Assembly: GCA_002325375.1 (NCBI GenBank)
Contig: DCRZ01000002.1
Coordinates: forward strand, 1-64,000
Length of the DNA stretch: 64,000 bases
DNA from: Rhodospirillaceae bacterium UBA1479
Lineage (GTDB): Bacteria; Pseudomonadota; Alphaproteobacteria; Rhodospirillales; Casp-alpha2
Direction of reading: 5' to 3'
Shown here one piece after another: positions 62,164-64,000 of this stretch; the stretch's first letter is position 1; every line of letters begins with the position of its first letter. The position numbers and the translations under genes are program-made. The notes beneath the pieces were generated by a model. That model was given only the letters and a program-made list of their open reading frames with translations. It was not told the DNA's origin and ran no database searches.

Positions 62164-62748
62164 CTACCCCTCCAGGAATTTCAGATAGGTGTCATAGCAG
62201 GACATCAGGTCGTCGATGGCCGTGCCGCCGCGGTTCAGGGCGGCCATGCCTTGCTCCATGGTGAACAGGGTCATGGCAAGATCGGCGGCCGGAATGTCCG
62301 TGCGGATGTCGCCGGCCTGCTGGCCGTTGCGGATGACCTGCTCGAACAAATTGCGCACTTCGACCTGAAGTCCCCGCAGGTACTCGGCCAATTCCGGATG
62401 ATGGGGGGCCAGTTCCGCCGCGGTGTTGTAGACCATGCAGCCCTTGCGCCCTTCGTCCGAGGACACGAATGCGTCGATATCGCGGAAATAGGCCTCAAGC
62501 GCCAGCCGTCCGGCGCCCGGCGTGCGCAGGGCCCGGCGCATTTCGTCTTTCTTGATCTGGATATAGCGCATCAGCGCCTGATGATAGATCGCGTCCTTGT
62601 TGCCGAAGGTCCCGTACAGTCCATAGCGGCTGACGCCCGTGTGGCGGACCAGGTCCTCCATGGAGGTATGCTGAAACCCGCGTTCCCAGAACAGGCGCAT
62701 GGCCTTGTCGAGGGCGTCGTCGGGATCGAATTCACGGGTGCGGGCCAT
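62164..62748 (-). CDS. TetR-family transcriptional regulator
   Basis: A 194-residue TetR-type regulator. The N-terminal helix-turn-helix reads FDPDDALDKAMRLFWERGF ... SMEDLVRHTGVSRYGLYGTFGNK, followed by a helical ligand domain with C near position 100 in the KGCMVYNTAAELA segment. I take the ATG at 62748, the family start; the frame stays open for 41 codons upstream. It lies beside the ethylmalonyl-CoA genes, which makes it a candidate for their regulator (as CcrR is in Methylobacterium). Confidence 0.9.
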   Translation of the reverse strand: MARTREFDPDDALDKAMRLFWERGFQHTSMEDLVRHTGVSRYGLYGTFGNKDAIYHQALMRYIQIKKDEMRRALRTPGAGRLALEAYFRDIDAFVSSDEGRKGCMVYNTAAELAPHHPELAEYLRGLQVEVRNLFEQVIRNGQQAGDIRTDIPAADLAMTLFTMEQGMAALNRGGTAIDDLMSCYDTYLKFLEG

Positions 62749-62827
62749 GTAATCAGAATTTTCGTTCTGGTTCGTCGCGTCAATGGAATTGTTGGAAAAG
62801 ACGCGGCGGGATTGGGTTGAAGGGGGA

Positions 62828-63256
62828 TCAAACGGTCGGTTTGGCGCCCGGCAGCATGACGGGGATGGCATCGACGGCAGCCGACGGCGCCAGCGGGTTG
62901 TCGACCTGCGGCTTGGCGATCTGGGTCAGGTAGCGCGCGGCGCCGGCCTGAAATTCCTTGCGAATGTAGCACCAACTGACGAACAGGCCGCCGAACCGTT
63001 CGAAATACAAGATGTCTTCGTTGTTCTTGCACTCCAGCAGGTCGCGCGCCAAGTTACGCGAGGTGCCGACATAAACCCAGGCAGGCCGCACGCCACCGTG
63101 CCAGATGATGAACACGGCGGTCTGTCCCTCCAGGTTCTGTTCCTGGGGGTCGAGATTGATGAAGCGGAAAAACTTGCCCTTTTCATTGCGCACCCAGTTG
63201 GGATCAACCGGCTTGCCCAATTGGCTCATTTTCTTCGCTGTATTAAAAAAGAACAT
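62828..63256 (-). CDS. GIY-YIG-like protein
   Basis: A 142-residue protein. TAVFIIWHGGVRPAWVYVG followed by TSRNLARDLLE resembles the GIY-YIG fold: strand, strand, then a helix with an arginine. The catalytic glutamate that would be expected further on is not obvious (GAARYLTQI). An ATG at residue 10 (63229), with GAAG seven bases upstream, is a good alternative start. Function unknown. Confidence 0.6.
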   Translation of the reverse strand: MFFFNTAKKMSQLGKPVDPNWVRNEKGKFFRFINLDPQEQNLEGQTAVFIIWHGGVRPAWVYVGTSRNLARDLLECKNNEDILYFERFGGLFVSWCYIRKEFQAGAARYLTQIAKPQVDNPLAPSAAVDAIPVMLPGAKPTV

Positions 63257-63346
63257 GTTTTCTTCTCTTGCTTCGGAAATCCGGCTGAATTCCGAAGATG
63301 AACCTAATATGGGCCGGTAATGTGACGGCGAAAAGGGGCCCTGTCG

Positions 63347-63868
63347 ATGGAATTTTTAGCCCTTTCCCTGGTGCTCGCCGCCATTGTCTTGATCCTCGTC
63401 GGGACCATCCGGACCGGCGTTCCGCCGATGCCGACATCCCCCGCCGTCCGGGCCTGCATGTTCACCGTGATCGAGGGCCTTGAGCCGCGCTGTATTCACG
63501 AATTGGGGGCCGGATGGGGCGGTCTGGCGACGGCCCTTGCCCGACGCTTTCCGGATGCCCGGGTCATCGCCACCGAAGTCTCGCTCCTGCCTTGGGCGGT
63601 CTGCCGCCTGCGTCAGGTTCTGTTCGGCCCGGCCAACCTGGAGGTCCGTTTTGGCGACATCTTGAAGACCGATTTCTCGGATGCCGATCTCGCGGTCTGC
63701 TTCCTCTGCCCGCCGGCAATGACCAAGCTGGCCGGCCGGCTGGAGGATGGTCTGAAGCCGGGCGCTTGGGTGCTGTCCAACGCCTTCGCCCTGCCGGGTT
63801 GGACGCCGGTGAAGGAAGCGCGGGTCGACGACCTGCACCGCTCGGCGGTTTATCTGTATCGCAAGTGA
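63347..63868 (+). CDS. Membrane-anchored class I methyltransferase-like protein
   Basis: A 173-residue protein with an N-terminal membrane helix (about 4-22) and a SAM-binding core: ELGAGWGGLATALARRFP (motif I, glycine-rich) and the acidic strand end VIATEVS (motif II). It should methylate a substrate near the membrane. It ends one base before the stop of the convergent pepP gene. Confidence 0.8.
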   Translation: MEFLALSLVLAAIVLILVGTIRTGVPPMPTSPAVRACMFTVIEGLEPRCIHELGAGWGGLATALARRFPDARVIATEVSLLPWAVCRLRQVLFGPANLEVRFGDILKTDFSDADLAVCFLCPPAMTKLAGRLEDGLKPGAWVLSNAFALPGWTPVKEARVDDLHRSAVYLYRK

Positions 63869-64000
63869 CTAGCTGGCGAGTGGCGCCGTGGCCTGTTTCA
63901 GCCAGGCCCGCGTCTTGGTGTCGACCAGGGGTGACAGAGCCTTGCGGACCCTTGCGTGATAGGCATCCAGCCAGGCCCGTTCCGCCGTGTCCAGCAGCGT
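63869..64000 (-). CDS. pepP: Aminopeptidase P (C-terminal fragment, cut by window edge)
   Basis: The last 43 codons of a minus-strand gene that continues beyond the window. The sequence LLDTAERAWLDAYHARVRKAL, then SPLVDTKTRAWLKQATAPL, is the typical C-terminal end of M24B Xaa-Pro aminopeptidases. The stop codon TAG is at 63869-63871. Confidence 0.85.
   Translation of the reverse strand, partial: TLLDTAERAWLDAYHARVRKALSPLVDTKTRAWLKQATAPLAS

Overview
The window is GC-rich chromosomal DNA, densely coded on both strands, and reads as an alphaproteobacterium of the Rhodospirillales type. The reasons are a CcrM-type GANTC methyltransferase, an ethylmalonyl-CoA pathway cluster, the neighbourhood ETF-QO / uracil-DNA glycosylase / soluble lytic transglycosylase / MoaB, an ornithine-lipid (olsB-olsA-like) pair, and many PAS/CHASE hybrid kinases. 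I see no prophage, insertion sequence or CRISPR array.

Region 1 (1-1370): a terminator from an upstream gene, then a NarL-type response regulator behind a striking palindrome, and a small SpoIIAA/STAS-like protein.

Region 2 (1426-12005), arsenic island: a PadR regulator rich in cysteine, a flavin monooxygenase with a cysteine-rich tail and an MFS transporter form one operon. A SorC-family regulator follows. A four-gene operon (CoA transferase, metallo-beta-lactamase-fold hydrolase, GAPDH, ArsJ) should turn arsenate into 1-arseno-3-phosphoglycerate and export it. The arsR-arsC-acr3 operon should reduce arsenate and export arsenite.

Region 3 (12289-24906), signalling array: four hybrid histidine kinases, an OmpR-type regulator, a lone receiver and a receiver-EAL phosphodiesterase. 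The kinase at 18779-20812 begins with a membrane domain that aligns with the copper/ethylene-binding domain of plant ETR1, with Asp, Tyr, Pro, Cys and His all in register. It overlaps the preceding kinase gene, and three neighbouring kinases share a duplicated kinase-receiver half. This is the most interesting part of the window.

Region 4 (25005-43441), mostly housekeeping: tRNA-Gln, ispE with a TPR protein, cold-shock protein, TSUP transporter, soluble transhydrogenase, a further hybrid kinase with two receivers and an Hpt domain, ETF-QO, UDG, Slt, moaB, a tandem pair of small FliL-like membrane proteins, a LysR regulator and DoxX.

Region 5 (43458-53585): a TIGR04282/TIGR04283 glycosyltransferase pair, a candidate 40-residue protein, a PA0069-type radical SAM protein, a Kef-type antiporter, rnhB, ccrM with an unusual GANTC-laden promoter, the ols pair, dCMP deaminase and an M19-like protein with an altered metal site.

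Region 6 (53610-64000): 3-hydroxybutyryl-CoA dehydrogenase, cobalamin adenosyltransferase, then ccr-mcd divergent from the B12-dependent ethylmalonyl-CoA mutase. Together these give C2 assimilation through the ethylmalonyl-CoA pathway with its cofactor supply. A TetR regulator, a GIY-YIG-like protein, a membrane-anchored methyltransferase and the C-terminal end of an aminopeptidase P close the window.
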